Counted from the stretch's first letter, positions 9,233 to 17,869 are shown. The stretch: 64,000 nucleotides of DNA from Parvularcula lutaonensis (GCF_014651915.1 NZ_BMXU01000002.1:1016652-1080651), one strand, 5' to 3'. Made by a program: numbers and translations. Notes: a model not told the origin generated them from the letters alone.

Positions 9233-9829
9233 ATGATGAAAAAGCTTATCTATTCTACAGTAGCGGTCGTCGGCATGGTCGGCTCTGCAAACGCTGCAAT
9301 CGTAAACGCCACCGCGGACTGCGAAATCGGCCTTACGCCGCCAGCGGGCGTCACCTGCGCCACGGATAACGCCCGGCGCAACCTCGGCAATGTCGAGTTC
9401 TCGACGGCTGGTGACGGCGACTTCTTCTCCCTCGGCCTTGGCGGCTCGGCGACGTTCGAGATCAATCCTCAGTTTACCGGCAACGGCGTCGTGGTCGAGG
9501 TGACCTTCGGCGGCGCCAGCAGCTCACACAATGAAGCAGCAGAGATCTACGTCTCTTCCGACGGCGTCAACTTCAGCTTCGTGACAACGGTCGATAACCA
9601 AGGCAGCACCTCAAGCCTGCAAGCTTCGATGTTCAATGTCGGTGCTGGTCCGTTTTCGTTCATCCGCTTCATCGACGTTTCGCAGACGACCTTCTCGAAC
9701 ACGCGGAGCTCTGACGGCTTCGACATCGACGCCTTCTCGGTCCAGGCCGTCCCGATTCCGGCAGGTGCGCTTCTCCTGCCGACGGGCCTGATTGCCCTCC
9801 AGATCGCACGGAGAAAGCGTCGCGCCTGA
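9233..9829 (+). CDS. exported protein with VPLPA-CTERM-like sorting tail
   Basis: A 198-residue protein with a clear Sec signal peptide (MMKKLIYSTVAVVGMVGSANA) and a polar, Ser/Thr/Gly-rich body. The C-terminus reads VPIPAGALLLPTGLIALQI followed by ARRKRRA: a VP-x-PA motif, one hydrophobic segment, then a basic cluster. That tripartite tail matches the VPLPA-CTERM class recognised by exosortases in alphaproteobacteria, so the protein is probably processed and released or anchored at the surface. Cys30 and Cys40 could form a disulfide. GGGGGA precedes the tandem ATGs. A strong terminator follows at once, so it is monocistronic. The function of the body is unknown. Confidence 0.8.
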   Translation: MMKKLIYSTVAVVGMVGSANAAIVNATADCEIGLTPPAGVTCATDNARRNLGNVEFSTAGDGDFFSLGLGGSATFEINPQFTGNGVVVEVTFGGASSSHNEAAEIYVSSDGVNFSFVTTVDNQGSTSSLQASMFNVGAGPFSFIRFIDVSQTTFSNTRSSDGFDIDAFSVQAVPIPAGALLLPTGLIALQIARRKRRA

Positions 9830-9846
9830 ACGGCCTGCCCATTCAC

Positions 9847-9882
9847 AAAAAAGGCGACGCCGCGGCGTCGCCTTTTTCTTTT
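9847..9882. terminator. bidirectional rho-independent terminator
   Basis: A perfect 20-base palindrome (9853-9872) with nine-base arms GGCGACGCC/GGCGTCGCC, flanked by six A on the left and TTTTTCTTTT on the right. It lies between the convergent CTERM-like gene and hslO and can serve both. Confidence 0.93.
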
Positions 9883-9900
9883 CCCAGGCTGGGTTCGGCC

Positions 9901-10860
9901 CTAGCTGTCTTTGAACTGCTCGCCGGTTTCATCGAGCTCGAAGCGGTACACCTCACGGCAGAAGTCGCAGGTGACCTCGATTGCCTCATCCTCGATCATG
10001 TCATCGATGTCCGCCCGTGAGTACTGCGCCAGGACGGCCGCAATCTTTTCCCGGTTGCAGGTGCATCCGAAGTGCACCGTCGACGGATCGAAGACCCGCA
10101 CGCCGTCTTCGTGGTAGAGGCGGAAGAGAAGTTGCTCCGGTGAGACCGTTGGATCGAGCAGTTCGTCCGCGTTCACCGTGTCGAGGAGGATCGCCGCTCG
10201 GTTCCATGCGTCGTGGTCCTCCGCCTCCATCAACACTTCCTCGCCGCGCTCGCGGGTACCGCCCTCGCCCGGCATGAACTGGGCCATGATCCCGCCAGCA
10301 CGCCAGGTCGTGTTGCCGTCAGCATCCGTGATCTGGCCGACGGCCAGCTCGATCGCCGTCGGGATCTGCTCCGACTGCGCGAAGTATTTCACCGTCGCCT
10401 TGGCGAGGTTCGGGCCTTCGAGCGGAACGACGCCCTGGTAGCGTTCCATGTCCGCGCCTTGGTCAATGGTCATGGCCATGTGACCCTTGCGCAGCAGGAA
10501 GTGAAGTTCCGGTCCCTGGGCCTGGGCCGCCACATCCTCATGGCCAGACTGCAGCGTTGCCGTCGCGCGGAGGGCTCCGCCGACGGTGTAATCGGCGACC
10601 ACCATCGAGACGGGACCGTCGCCATGGGCCTGCAGGATCAGCTTGCCGTCGAACTTCAGCGAAGCGCCGAGCATCGCGACCAGGGCCGCGGCCTCGCCCA
10701 CCAGCTGCTGCACAGGCAGGGGGAAATCATGACGCTTCAGGAGGTCGTCGATGGCCGGACCCAGGCGCACGAGGCGTCCGCGCACCGCAGATTCGCCGAC
10801 CTGGAAGGGAAGGATGATATCATCGGAGCTGCCGCCTCGCCGGGGCGCTTCGTCGAACAT
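9901..10860 (-). CDS. hslO: redox-regulated chaperone Hsp33
   Basis: Cytoplasmic holdase activated by oxidation and unfolding. The 319-residue protein has the N-terminal Hsp33 core and a C-terminal zinc module with Cys266, Cys268 (GCTC) and Cys298, Cys301 (CDFC); all four zinc/redox cysteines are present, so it should be switchable. It lies three bases downstream of an ABC-2 permease gene and is probably cotranscribed with it. The permease reads first. Confidence 0.95.
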   Translation of the reverse strand: MFDEAPRRGGSSDDIILPFQVGESAVRGRLVRLGPAIDDLLKRHDFPLPVQQLVGEAAALVAMLGASLKFDGKLILQAHGDGPVSMVVADYTVGGALRATATLQSGHEDVAAQAQGPELHFLLRKGHMAMTIDQGADMERYQGVVPLEGPNLAKATVKYFAQSEQIPTAIELAVGQITDADGNTTWRAGGIMAQFMPGEGGTRERGEEVLMEAEDHDAWNRAAILLDTVNADELLDPTVSPEQLLFRLYHEDGVRVFDPSTVHFGCTCNREKIAAVLAQYSRADIDDMIEDEAIEVTCDFCREVYRFELDETGEQFKDS

Positions 10861-10863
10861 GGT

Positions 10864-11724
10864 CTATGCTTTCAGTTTGTAGCCGCGCTTGAAGAGGATG
10901 TAGGTGATGGCGCAGGCTAGGAATGACAACCCCAGCGAGATGACAGCTCCTCTAGCTACGGGCGCGTCGCTGACGCCGATGAAGCCATAGCGGAAACCAT
11001 CGATCAGGTAGAACAGCGGGTTGAAGGACGAAACGTCCTCGACCCAGCCGGGCAGGCCCTCTTTCTTCACCGAGTAGAACGTTCCCGACAGGAAGGTCAG
11101 GGGCGTGATGACGAAGTTGGTGATGAGCGCCAGCTGGTCGAACTTCTCAGCCCACATCCCGGCGATCGCGCCAACCGCCCCCAGCATGATGGATGCCGTC
11201 AGCGAGAAATAGATGACCGCAGCGGCGTTGTGGATGCCAAAAGGCCCACCCGTCGCGACCATGAACAGCGCGATGGTCACGGCCGTGACGAAGCCGACCA
11301 TCAGGCCGCGCGTGGCGGCGCCCATGACGAAAGCGATGGTCAGCTCTGCGGCGGAGAGCGGCGGCATCAGGATATCGACCACCGACCCCTGAACCTTGCC
11401 GATGATCAGGGAGCTCGATGCGTTCTGGAACGCGTTGTTCAGCACCGCCATCATGATGAGGCCGGGCGGCAGGAAGGCGGCGAAGGGAATGACCTGCCCT
11501 TCCATCGTCACGTCGCGATCCGCGCCGAAGGCCACGAGAAAAACCGTGAGGTACAGCATCGTCGTGATGATCGGCGCAAGGACGGTTTGCGCGGCGACCT
11601 TCAGATAACGCATCACTTCCTTTTTGTAGAGGGTCCACAGACCCAGCCAGTTCATACGGCCGAATCGTCTCTCGCCGAAGGCAGGAGCCTCAACGGCCTC
11701 TGGTGATGCAGTGTCACGCGCCAT
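10864..11724 (-). CDS. ABC-2 type transporter permease
   Basis: A 286-residue inner-membrane permease with about six hydrophobic segments. The DUF-type ABC-2 core includes PPLSAAELTIAFVMGAATRG, the conserved TPLTFLSGTFYSV segment and the NPLFYLIDGFRYGFIG block typical of the NodJ/YadH branch. GGAAAGG sits seven bases before the ATG. These permeases need an ATPase subunit, but none is adjacent: upstream is the divergent gcrA and downstream is hslO. The ATPase is therefore either encoded elsewhere or lost here. The substrate is not predictable. Confidence 0.88.
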   Translation of the reverse strand: MARDTASPEAVEAPAFGERRFGRMNWLGLWTLYKKEVMRYLKVAAQTVLAPIITTMLYLTVFLVAFGADRDVTMEGQVIPFAAFLPPGLIMMAVLNNAFQNASSSLIIGKVQGSVVDILMPPLSAAELTIAFVMGAATRGLMVGFVTAVTIALFMVATGGPFGIHNAAAVIYFSLTASIMLGAVGAIAGMWAEKFDQLALITNFVITPLTFLSGTFYSVKKEGLPGWVEDVSSFNPLFYLIDGFRYGFIGVSDAPVARGAVISLGLSFLACAITYILFKRGYKLKA

Positions 11725-11937
11725 GGGGAAACCTTTCCGTCGCGGTCCAGCCCCTTACCGCTATGGGAGGCAGGATACAGCCTCATCTGTGGAGAAAAAC
11801 GACGCGGACAAGATCTGGACCTTAATAACTCGGTGACCATTCATCTTGTGCTGAGCTTCGCGAAAGGTCACAACATATGGGGACACAGATTGCGGCCTTA
11901 CCAGATATAGGGTCACGGTCTGGGACCCCAGGAGGAC

Positions 11938-11947
11938 CAGGAGGAAG
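11938..11947 (+). promoter_or_regulatory. ribosome binding site that decides the gcrA start
   Basis: The purine-rich block around 11938-11947 (AGGAGGAAG) ends about five bases before the ATG at 11952. A longer in-frame start at 11877 would add 25 Gly/Pro-rich residues absent from GcrA proteins. Confidence 0.6.
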
Positions 11948-11951
11948 ACCG

Positions 11952-12452
11952 ATGGCGTGGACGGAAGAGCGTGTTGAGGAGCTGAAGAAACTCTGGGCAG
12001 AGGGGCATTCAGCCAGTCAAATTGCTGCGCGTATGGGCGGCGTCACGAGAAACGCGGTGATCGGCAAGGTGCACCGGCTCGGCCTCTCCGGTCGAGCGGC
12101 ACCTGCAAAGCCGAAAGCCGTGCACCATGAACCGAGGGTTTCCGCGGCCGTGGCGACCGCATCGGAAGCGCCGGAGCGCCCTGCGGTCCGAAGCGTGCTG
12201 CGCGACCTCCCTCCGCTCACGGATCTTGGGTCGAGTCGGCTGACCGTGAGCTCGATCGGCACAGACCAATGCAAATGGCCGATTGGTGATCCGGCGTCGG
12301 AGGACTTCCACTTCTGTGGCCAAGGCGCGACCGGCGGCAAACCCTACTGCGCCTATCACTCGCAGCTGGCATTCCAGCCCTCGACTTCAAGAAAAGAACG
12401 CAAGAGCCGCGAAGCCCCGGCCCTTCCCCGCCCGATCCGAGCCGTGAGCTAG
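11952..12452 (+). CDS. gcrA: GcrA cell cycle regulator
   Basis: Sigma-70 cofactor that activates genes whose promoters carry CcrM-methylated GANTC sites. The 166-residue protein has the N-terminal DNA-binding domain MAWTEERVEELKKLWAEG followed by SASQIAARMGGVTRNAVIGK at residues 20-39, which is highly conserved. The C-terminal sigma-interacting region has the Cys/His set QCKWPIG, FHFCG and PYCAYH. A variable Pro/Ala linker joins them. The 227-base upstream gap contains no GANTC site that I can find, unlike the promoter of the DivL-like gene further on. Single-gene unit. Confidence 0.96.
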   Translation: MAWTEERVEELKKLWAEGHSASQIAARMGGVTRNAVIGKVHRLGLSGRAAPAKPKAVHHEPRVSAAVATASEAPERPAVRSVLRDLPPLTDLGSSRLTVSSIGTDQCKWPIGDPASEDFHFCGQGATGGKPYCAYHSQLAFQPSTSRKERKSREAPALPRPIRAVS

Positions 12453-12896
12453 GACAGACTGGATCGCCTCCCGGAGGGCGCAAACGCCCCGGATGCCAGG
12501 CCGTGGGGAGCGCGGGTGGGAAGACTTATCCCCCTCCGCTCCAGCCAGTCTATCCTCTCTGTCCCTGCTGCTCTTCAGGACAATCCGGGTTCGTCACGGT
12601 TTGGCAGCGGGGCGGTGTTCCATCGCCCTGGGATGACAACCCTTGGGCGCTGGCCGAGGGCTTAAAGTGCTCTGTGAGCCCTCGCAGAAAAACACCGGGA
12701 GCGGACGCAAAAGGCCCGCCTACAAATTATACGAGAAGCGAGCCCTAGCGTCCGCTCCGTTACCTGATTTTCCCACAACCACCCACGGGTGGCTCAACGC
12801 GCTGACCCCTCCTCCGTCATCCGTATAAGCCTTCGGCTTTCCGGGATGGCGGACGACCGGCCAAGAAAGCGAAACTCCCCAGAGGCCGAAAAACGT
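12451..12896. other. gene-free region with several strong inverted repeats
   Basis: No convincing protein lies here; the short open frames are Pro/Ser-rich and lack family features. Four paired segments stand out: AGGACAGACTGG (12451-12462) with CCAGTCTATCCT (12545-12556), enclosing a GGGCG-CAAA-CGCCC hairpin; CGAGGGCT (12655-12662) with AGCCCTCG (12677-12684); GGAGCGGACGC (12698-12708) with GCGTCCGCTCC (12748-12758), an 11-bp perfect stem; and an extended hairpin centred on AAGCC-TTC-GGCTT near 12830-12840. The first could end gcrA and the last could end the minus-strand acylase gene. The middle part may encode a structured RNA; strand unresolved. Confidence 0.4.
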
Positions 12897-14975
12897 CTAC
12901 TTGCCCGCGAGCGCAGCGGCTTCCCGCCAGTCGGGAAGTGGCGCAGGCTTCATCCGCCCTTCTGCGAACAGTGGCGCCTGGTCGGCGTAATGGGGAGAGC
13001 CTGGACGCCCCATCGCGGCGCCGAAGGGATAGATGGTCTCGGCGCTCAACCCCCCGTCTGCGTCCCAGCGCACATAGGCGATATAGCTGTCACCGTTGAG
13101 GCCATAGAGCCGGCCATCCTCGTCGAAGCCCCAATAAAGAGCCTTCAGCGCGTCGGGCCCGCCGGTGAGCGGCAAGTCCTTTTCGCCCCGGCGCAGCCGG
13201 GACAGATTCTCGAACGGAGGATCAAGCCTGCCAAACGTCGCGCGCAGGTGATCCGCCGCCTCGGTGATCGCCTCTTCATGGGTGGGCATGGCGTGCCAGC
13301 CGCGCATGCCGAGATAGAGGTCATAGATGACAAGCGCGGCCAGCGAATCTGCCGCCCCCCGACCGTCGAGGTCATAGTCGAACTGGCGTAGGAGCGCGGC
13401 GGCTTCCTCGTCATACTCGGAGAGGTTCTCATCGGAGACGAGATCTACGAACTTAGCGCCGAGCGGGCTCTCGGGATCATAGGCGGTGTCGTATTTGATG
13501 CGGTGAAGGTCCGCATGGGTCAGCGGGCCCTCATGCTTCTCGAGGAGCGTCAGGGCCCGGACGATGCGGTTCGTCACCTTGTCCTCGATGCCCACGAGTT
13601 TGCTGAACCGCTCTTCGCTGAGGTTTTCGTCAGAGGCCGTCGCAAGGAAAGGCGTGTTGTTCGCATTGACGAGATACCCGCTCTCCGGATTCACATAGGA
13701 AGGAATCGCGTCGAACGGCTCATACTCCGTCCACACCAAAGCCGGATCGTCGCCCGGCAGGACACCCGACCAATCGACGGACGGATCGCGTTTCGGAAAT
13801 GCCGCGTTGTAGAGATAGGCGATGTTCCCTTCCCTGTCCGCATAGACGAAATTGGTCGATGGGATTGCCTGCATTTTCATCGCGTCCATCCAGTCGTCAA
13901 AGGACTTGGCGTGGTTGAGGCGGTAGTATTGCTCAAAGTGGCGCACTTCGCCCATGCCGCCATAACGGAAGGCATAGGCGCCCTTGTCGTTGCGCATGAC
14001 CGGGCCGTGCACGGAGTGCTCGACCGTCTGGCGAACGGGAACGAGGAACGGGCCGAACTTCACCTTGATCCAGAAACTCGTTTTCTCGAGGTCCCGCCAC
14101 TCACCGTCGAACAGGTATCGGTCGCCACTGTCGTCGAGAGTGAGCTTGTAGATATCGGTCAGGTCCGGGACGTTGACCGTGTTCGTCCAGGACAGGTGTT
14201 CATTATACCCCATCAGGATGAACGGCACGCCGGGGAACAAGGGGCCTGCCATGGACCAGCCCTCGCCCGACGCAATGCGCGCCTCGTACCAGGCGAGCGG
14301 GCCTTCCCAAGGCTGGTGCGAGTTGGAGATCAGGACGGTGGAGCCATCCGCCATCTTGGTCGGCGCGATGGCGAAGGCGTTCGAGCCGCGGGCGATTTCC
14401 GGTGCCTCTTCCGGGACATTGCCTTCGGCAAGGTCGCCAATGATGTCGTCGAGGCCGAAGAAGAAGGGGGAGATCAGGACGAAGCCTGCGATCACGTCCT
14501 GCTCGGTGACCGGGAAGAGCTGGTGGCGGATGATCTCGTCGGGGTGGTCCGCGGCATATCGGTTGAGGCCGTAGGCATAAGCCTTTGCCATGGCGCGCGC
14601 TTCTTCGCTCAGCTCACCTATTTTCCGAGCTGCGACTTTCTGGGTCTGGAGGAGCTCATTGACGTAATCGATCTTCGCGCCCTCCTTCCCGGTGATCGCA
14701 CCGAGCTGGCCGACGATCGGCGCCATCCGCATCTGGATGGTCTCGAAGTCATCCTCGGCGTGCGCGTAGGCCAGACCGTAGGCCACCGCCGCATCGGTCG
14801 CGCCATAGACCGACGGAACACCAAACGCGTCACGCTCGATCTTGAATGCTGCCGGAGGGCCATAGCTGCCAAGATGCTCGATCTTCGCCTGGCGGTCGCT
14901 GTTCGCCTTGAAGGCAAGGATCGCCCAGAGAACAAGGACGAACGAGGCCAGAGCTAGGCCGATGCGCTTCAACAT
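12897..14975 (-). CDS. penicillin acylase family (Ntn-hydrolase) protein
   Basis: A 692-residue amidohydrolase precursor of the penicillin G acylase/aculeacin acylase family, probably exported or anchored: residues 1-22 form a hydrophobic signal anchor after KR. Autocleavage is expected at Gly197-Ser198 in ARGSNAFAI, with Ser198 becoming the N-terminal nucleophile of the beta chain. The preceding alpha chain has the typical IERDAFGVPSVYG start. In the beta chain SHQPW and the Asn of YNEHLSWTNT are conserved. Natural substrates of such enzymes include acyl-homoserine lactones and lipopeptides as well as beta-lactams; which applies here cannot be told. Monocistronic by spacing. Confidence 0.88.
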   Translation of the reverse strand: MLKRIGLALASFVLVLWAILAFKANSDRQAKIEHLGSYGPPAAFKIERDAFGVPSVYGATDAAVAYGLAYAHAEDDFETIQMRMAPIVGQLGAITGKEGAKIDYVNELLQTQKVAARKIGELSEEARAMAKAYAYGLNRYAADHPDEIIRHQLFPVTEQDVIAGFVLISPFFFGLDDIIGDLAEGNVPEEAPEIARGSNAFAIAPTKMADGSTVLISNSHQPWEGPLAWYEARIASGEGWSMAGPLFPGVPFILMGYNEHLSWTNTVNVPDLTDIYKLTLDDSGDRYLFDGEWRDLEKTSFWIKVKFGPFLVPVRQTVEHSVHGPVMRNDKGAYAFRYGGMGEVRHFEQYYRLNHAKSFDDWMDAMKMQAIPSTNFVYADREGNIAYLYNAAFPKRDPSVDWSGVLPGDDPALVWTEYEPFDAIPSYVNPESGYLVNANNTPFLATASDENLSEERFSKLVGIEDKVTNRIVRALTLLEKHEGPLTHADLHRIKYDTAYDPESPLGAKFVDLVSDENLSEYDEEAAALLRQFDYDLDGRGAADSLAALVIYDLYLGMRGWHAMPTHEEAITEAADHLRATFGRLDPPFENLSRLRRGEKDLPLTGGPDALKALYWGFDEDGRLYGLNGDSYIAYVRWDADGGLSAETIYPFGAAMGRPGSPHYADQAPLFAEGRMKPAPLPDWREAAALAGK

Positions 14976-15073
14976 GATTTCCTCCCGATCGGCTGGACGT
15001 CTGTCGCGCCCTCGCCTCCGGGTGATGTCATAGCGTAATCAGGCAGCTGGCGCACGGGCCTGTCGCCGCAGGC

Positions 15074-17653
15074 TCACTCCGCGGCGAGGCTGGCGGTGTC
15101 GGGCTGGGGAACCACGCCATCCACCGGCAGGTGGCAGGTCACGGTGGTGCCCTCGTCCTCGCGGCTCGAGAGCTTCACGAAGCCGCCATGCAGGCTGACG
15201 AAGCTGTCGACGAGGGCGAGCCCCACGCCTGCGCCTGCGCCGGGACCAGCCGCCTCGTAGCGCTCGAACACCTTGGCCTGGTCGGCGGGCGTGACGCCGC
15301 GCCCGGTGTCGGAGACCCAGAGCCGGACCATCTCGCCTTCGCGCTCCGCGCCGAGGGTCACTTCGCCGCCCGGCTCGGTGAACTGGAAGGCATTAGAGAG
15401 AAGGTTGAAGATCACCTGCTTGAGGCGGCGCTCGTCGCCACGGATCATGCCGATATTGCTGTCGCAGTCGATGACAAGCTTGATCTGGCTGTCCTCGGCT
15501 TTCAACGCGGCATAGGTCTTGGCGTTGTCCATCAGCTCACGGAGGTCCACCTCGCCCATGTCGAGGTCGAGCTGCCCGGCATCCACGGCCGCGAGGTCGA
15601 TGATGTCATTGACAAGATCGAGCAGCTTCAGGGAGCTGGCGACGATCGCGGCGGTATAGTCCTTCTGGCGATCCGTCAGCGGACCGGCGAACTCGTTCTC
15701 GAGAACCTCGGCGAAGCCCTTGATGACGTTGAGCGGGTCACGGAGCTGGTAGGAAATGTGGTTGGTGAAGCGCGTCTTGATGCGGTCGGCTTCTTCGAGG
15801 ATCTGGTTGCGGACTTCCAGTTCCTTCTGACGCTCCTGCGCATCCGTCACGTCGATGAAGCTGACCAGGGTCGCACCATCGGGAAGCGGCGAGGTGGCAT
15901 AGGCCATCCAGCGGCCGTCCTTCAGCTTGAACGGCCCACCGGTGCGCGTGGCGCGGTCCTGGGGCGAAAAGCTGACAATGCGGCGCTTCATGTCGTTGAA
16001 ATCGTCGGTCGCGCGCGGTGCGAGGGCAATAAACTCCGATGCCAGACTGTCGAAGTGCGGAGCATCGGCGAGCTGTTCGTCGCTGAGTGCCCACATTTCC
16101 TCGAATGCCTTGTTGAACAGCGCAAGGCGCCCATCGGCACCGAACACGGCCACGCCCTCGGTCAGGTTGTTGAGGGTCGCGGCCTGCACCTTGATCTGCG
16201 TCTGATAGAGCGTCTGCAGCTTGACGGTCTTGGTGATGTCCTCGAACACGACAGCCACACCGCCAAGCGCATGGCGCCCCTGGGCCACGCGGAGGGTTCG
16301 GCCCGAGGGGAGGTTCCACGTTTCGTCAGGACGCTGGCCATCATCGTCGGTGTAGATCGTCAGCTGCTTGCGTTTCCACTCCGCGAAGTCGGACTGGGCC
16401 GGTAGTTTCTCGAGGTGACGCAGGCGGTCGAGAATTTCCGCATGGCTCGGCTTGTGCAGCAGGTCCGCCTCTTCGAGGCCCCAGAGCTCGACGAAGCTCT
16501 GGTTGTAGTATTCGAGCGACTGGTTGGGGCCGAAGACCGCGACAGCGGTGCGCAGTTGGTCGATGGTCTGGCGGTGCGCTTCCTGGTGGCGACGCAGCTC
16601 TTCATTGGCCTTGTCCTCGCGCGTCACGTCGATGGCGATACCAGCCATCGACACCCGGTCGCCCGAGGCGTGCATCGGCTGCTCGATGATCCTCAGCACA
16701 CGGCGCTGGCCGCGGATGTTGACGCGGATGAGGTCGTCGGCGGCCTTGCGGCCAGAGCGGGCATGCTCGGTCTTGGCTTTCTCGGCCACCTTCACGCAGG
16801 CGGGGTCGATTTCCTTCTGCTCGGCAATGACCTCTTCCATGTTGATGGCCTCGACCATCTCCACATAGGCCTTGTTGACCCATTCGAGCTTGAGGTCGGG
16901 CGAGCGGCGCCAGGCGGCAATGGGTGCCTTGTCGAGGGCATTGAACGCGCCGTGGAGATCCGAGGCGCGGTCACGGGCCTGGCCCATGACGCCAGCTTCC
17001 TCGGCGAGGCGCACGGCGGGATCGGTCAGCCACAGGGTGACCTGATCGCCAGCGACGCGGCCATCGCACTCGATCGAACGCCCCTCCTCCGTGACGAGCG
17101 ATCCTGAGAAGCTGAGCCCTTCGGAGCGGAGAAGATGCACCTTCTCGCGCAGGGTCGCGGTCTTGGTCGAGGAACGGTCATCGGTCAGCGGCAGGTCGCC
17201 AAAAGCATCGAGAAGGCTCTCCGCCGGACGGAAGAAGGCTTCGGGGTCCTTGGAGGCAAAGGTGATGAGACTGGCCAGCGCCGCCGGACCACCGAGGACG
17301 CGAGGGTTACCCCAGCCATCATTTACCGCGGCATCGCTCTCGGCCCAGACGAGGACAAGGCCGGGATGACTAGCGAGAATCGACTCCGACTTCTCGAGCT
17401 GCGCCTCCATCTGCGCGAGGCTCTTCGACCAATCGCGGGTGAGGTGCGACGATGCGGAGGTCGCGCGCAGGGCCCAGATCAGGGCCCCGATGGCGAAGAA
17501 CACCGCGCCGAGGGTCACGGCCAGGTTGGGATCAATGGCCAGGGTGCCTTCGCCCAGCACGTCCGCGCTGCCGTTCTGCATAAGGAACACCGACACACTG
17601 ACCACGAGGGCAGCAAGTACGGCGATTACGCTTCCTTTGATGGCGGCATTCAT
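15074..17653 (-). CDS. DivL-like PAS-containing kinase with Tyr at the phospho-acceptor site
   Basis: An 859-residue membrane sensor. Two hydrophobic segments (about 7-25 and 44-62) are followed by a variable region, then PAS-like modules around 235-345, 360-475 and 490-605. The dimerisation helix reads FTNHISYQLRDPLNVIKGF, where Tyr635 replaces the phosphorylated His of the H-box. The ATPase domain is intact: N box around Asn754 (LLSNAF), G1 SDTGRGV at 781-787 and a G-rich GAGAGVGLAL. The same His-to-Tyr change defines Caulobacter DivL, which controls CckA and binds DivK. Its genomic neighbours are not those of Caulobacter divL, so it may be the orthologue or a paralogue. Confidence 0.8.
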   Translation of the reverse strand: MNAAIKGSVIAVLAALVVSVSVFLMQNGSADVLGEGTLAIDPNLAVTLGAVFFAIGALIWALRATSASSHLTRDWSKSLAQMEAQLEKSESILASHPGLVLVWAESDAAVNDGWGNPRVLGGPAALASLITFASKDPEAFFRPAESLLDAFGDLPLTDDRSSTKTATLREKVHLLRSEGLSFSGSLVTEEGRSIECDGRVAGDQVTLWLTDPAVRLAEEAGVMGQARDRASDLHGAFNALDKAPIAAWRRSPDLKLEWVNKAYVEMVEAINMEEVIAEQKEIDPACVKVAEKAKTEHARSGRKAADDLIRVNIRGQRRVLRIIEQPMHASGDRVSMAGIAIDVTREDKANEELRRHQEAHRQTIDQLRTAVAVFGPNQSLEYYNQSFVELWGLEEADLLHKPSHAEILDRLRHLEKLPAQSDFAEWKRKQLTIYTDDDGQRPDETWNLPSGRTLRVAQGRHALGGVAVVFEDITKTVKLQTLYQTQIKVQAATLNNLTEGVAVFGADGRLALFNKAFEEMWALSDEQLADAPHFDSLASEFIALAPRATDDFNDMKRRIVSFSPQDRATRTGGPFKLKDGRWMAYATSPLPDGATLVSFIDVTDAQERQKELEVRNQILEEADRIKTRFTNHISYQLRDPLNVIKGFAEVLENEFAGPLTDRQKDYTAAIVASSLKLLDLVNDIIDLAAVDAGQLDLDMGEVDLRELMDNAKTYAALKAEDSQIKLVIDCDSNIGMIRGDERRLKQVIFNLLSNAFQFTEPGGEVTLGAEREGEMVRLWVSDTGRGVTPADQAKVFERYEAAGPGAGAGVGLALVDSFVSLHGGFVKLSSREDEGTTVTCHLPVDGVVPQPDTASLAAE

Positions 17654-17672
17654 GGCGGGCGTCCCCTGATGC

Positions 17673-17748
17673 GAGTCGGACTCGTGGCGTTAACAACTGT
17701 CACACCACCGAAATGGCTAACAACGCGTTAAACAGTGTGAATGGATTC
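17673..17748 (-). promoter_or_regulatory. cell-cycle-type promoter: three GANTC sites and a CtrA-like box
   Basis: In the 96 bases before the DivL-like gene there are GAGTC (17673-17677), GACTC (17679-17683) and GATTC (17744-17748), all targets of CcrM methylation. Read on the minus strand, TTAA-N7-TTAG (17717-17731) differs at one position from the CtrA consensus TTAA-N7-TTAA, and a GTTAAC sits at 17689-17694. Chance would give about one GANTC in 256 bases. Function is inferred from Caulobacter biology. Confidence 0.5.
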
Positions 17749-17869
17749 TTAGGCATGTTCGCCCGTCAGGCGAAAGAGCCATCATCAACACGTTTTGCAG
17801 GTTGCCGGAGTCGCCGGTTCCCTGCCCTGTCATCCCGGACGGCCCGAGCCGCCCAAGGATGATCTCCGG

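Noticed and set aside
11725..11951. GANTC or CtrA sites in the gcrA promoter
   Set aside because: None found on reading the 227 bases, although gcrA of Caulobacter is cell-cycle controlled.
12451..12760. Assignment of the structured gap as SRP RNA, RNase P RNA or tmRNA
   Set aside because: The conserved cores (GGAAGGAAGCAGCC for SRP, GAGGAAAGTCCGGGC for RNase P, a tRNA-like end and tag for tmRNA) are absent.
12503..12828. Two short plus-strand frames in the gap after gcrA
   Set aside because: Pro/Ser-rich, no ribosome binding site, and they run through the strong inverted repeats.
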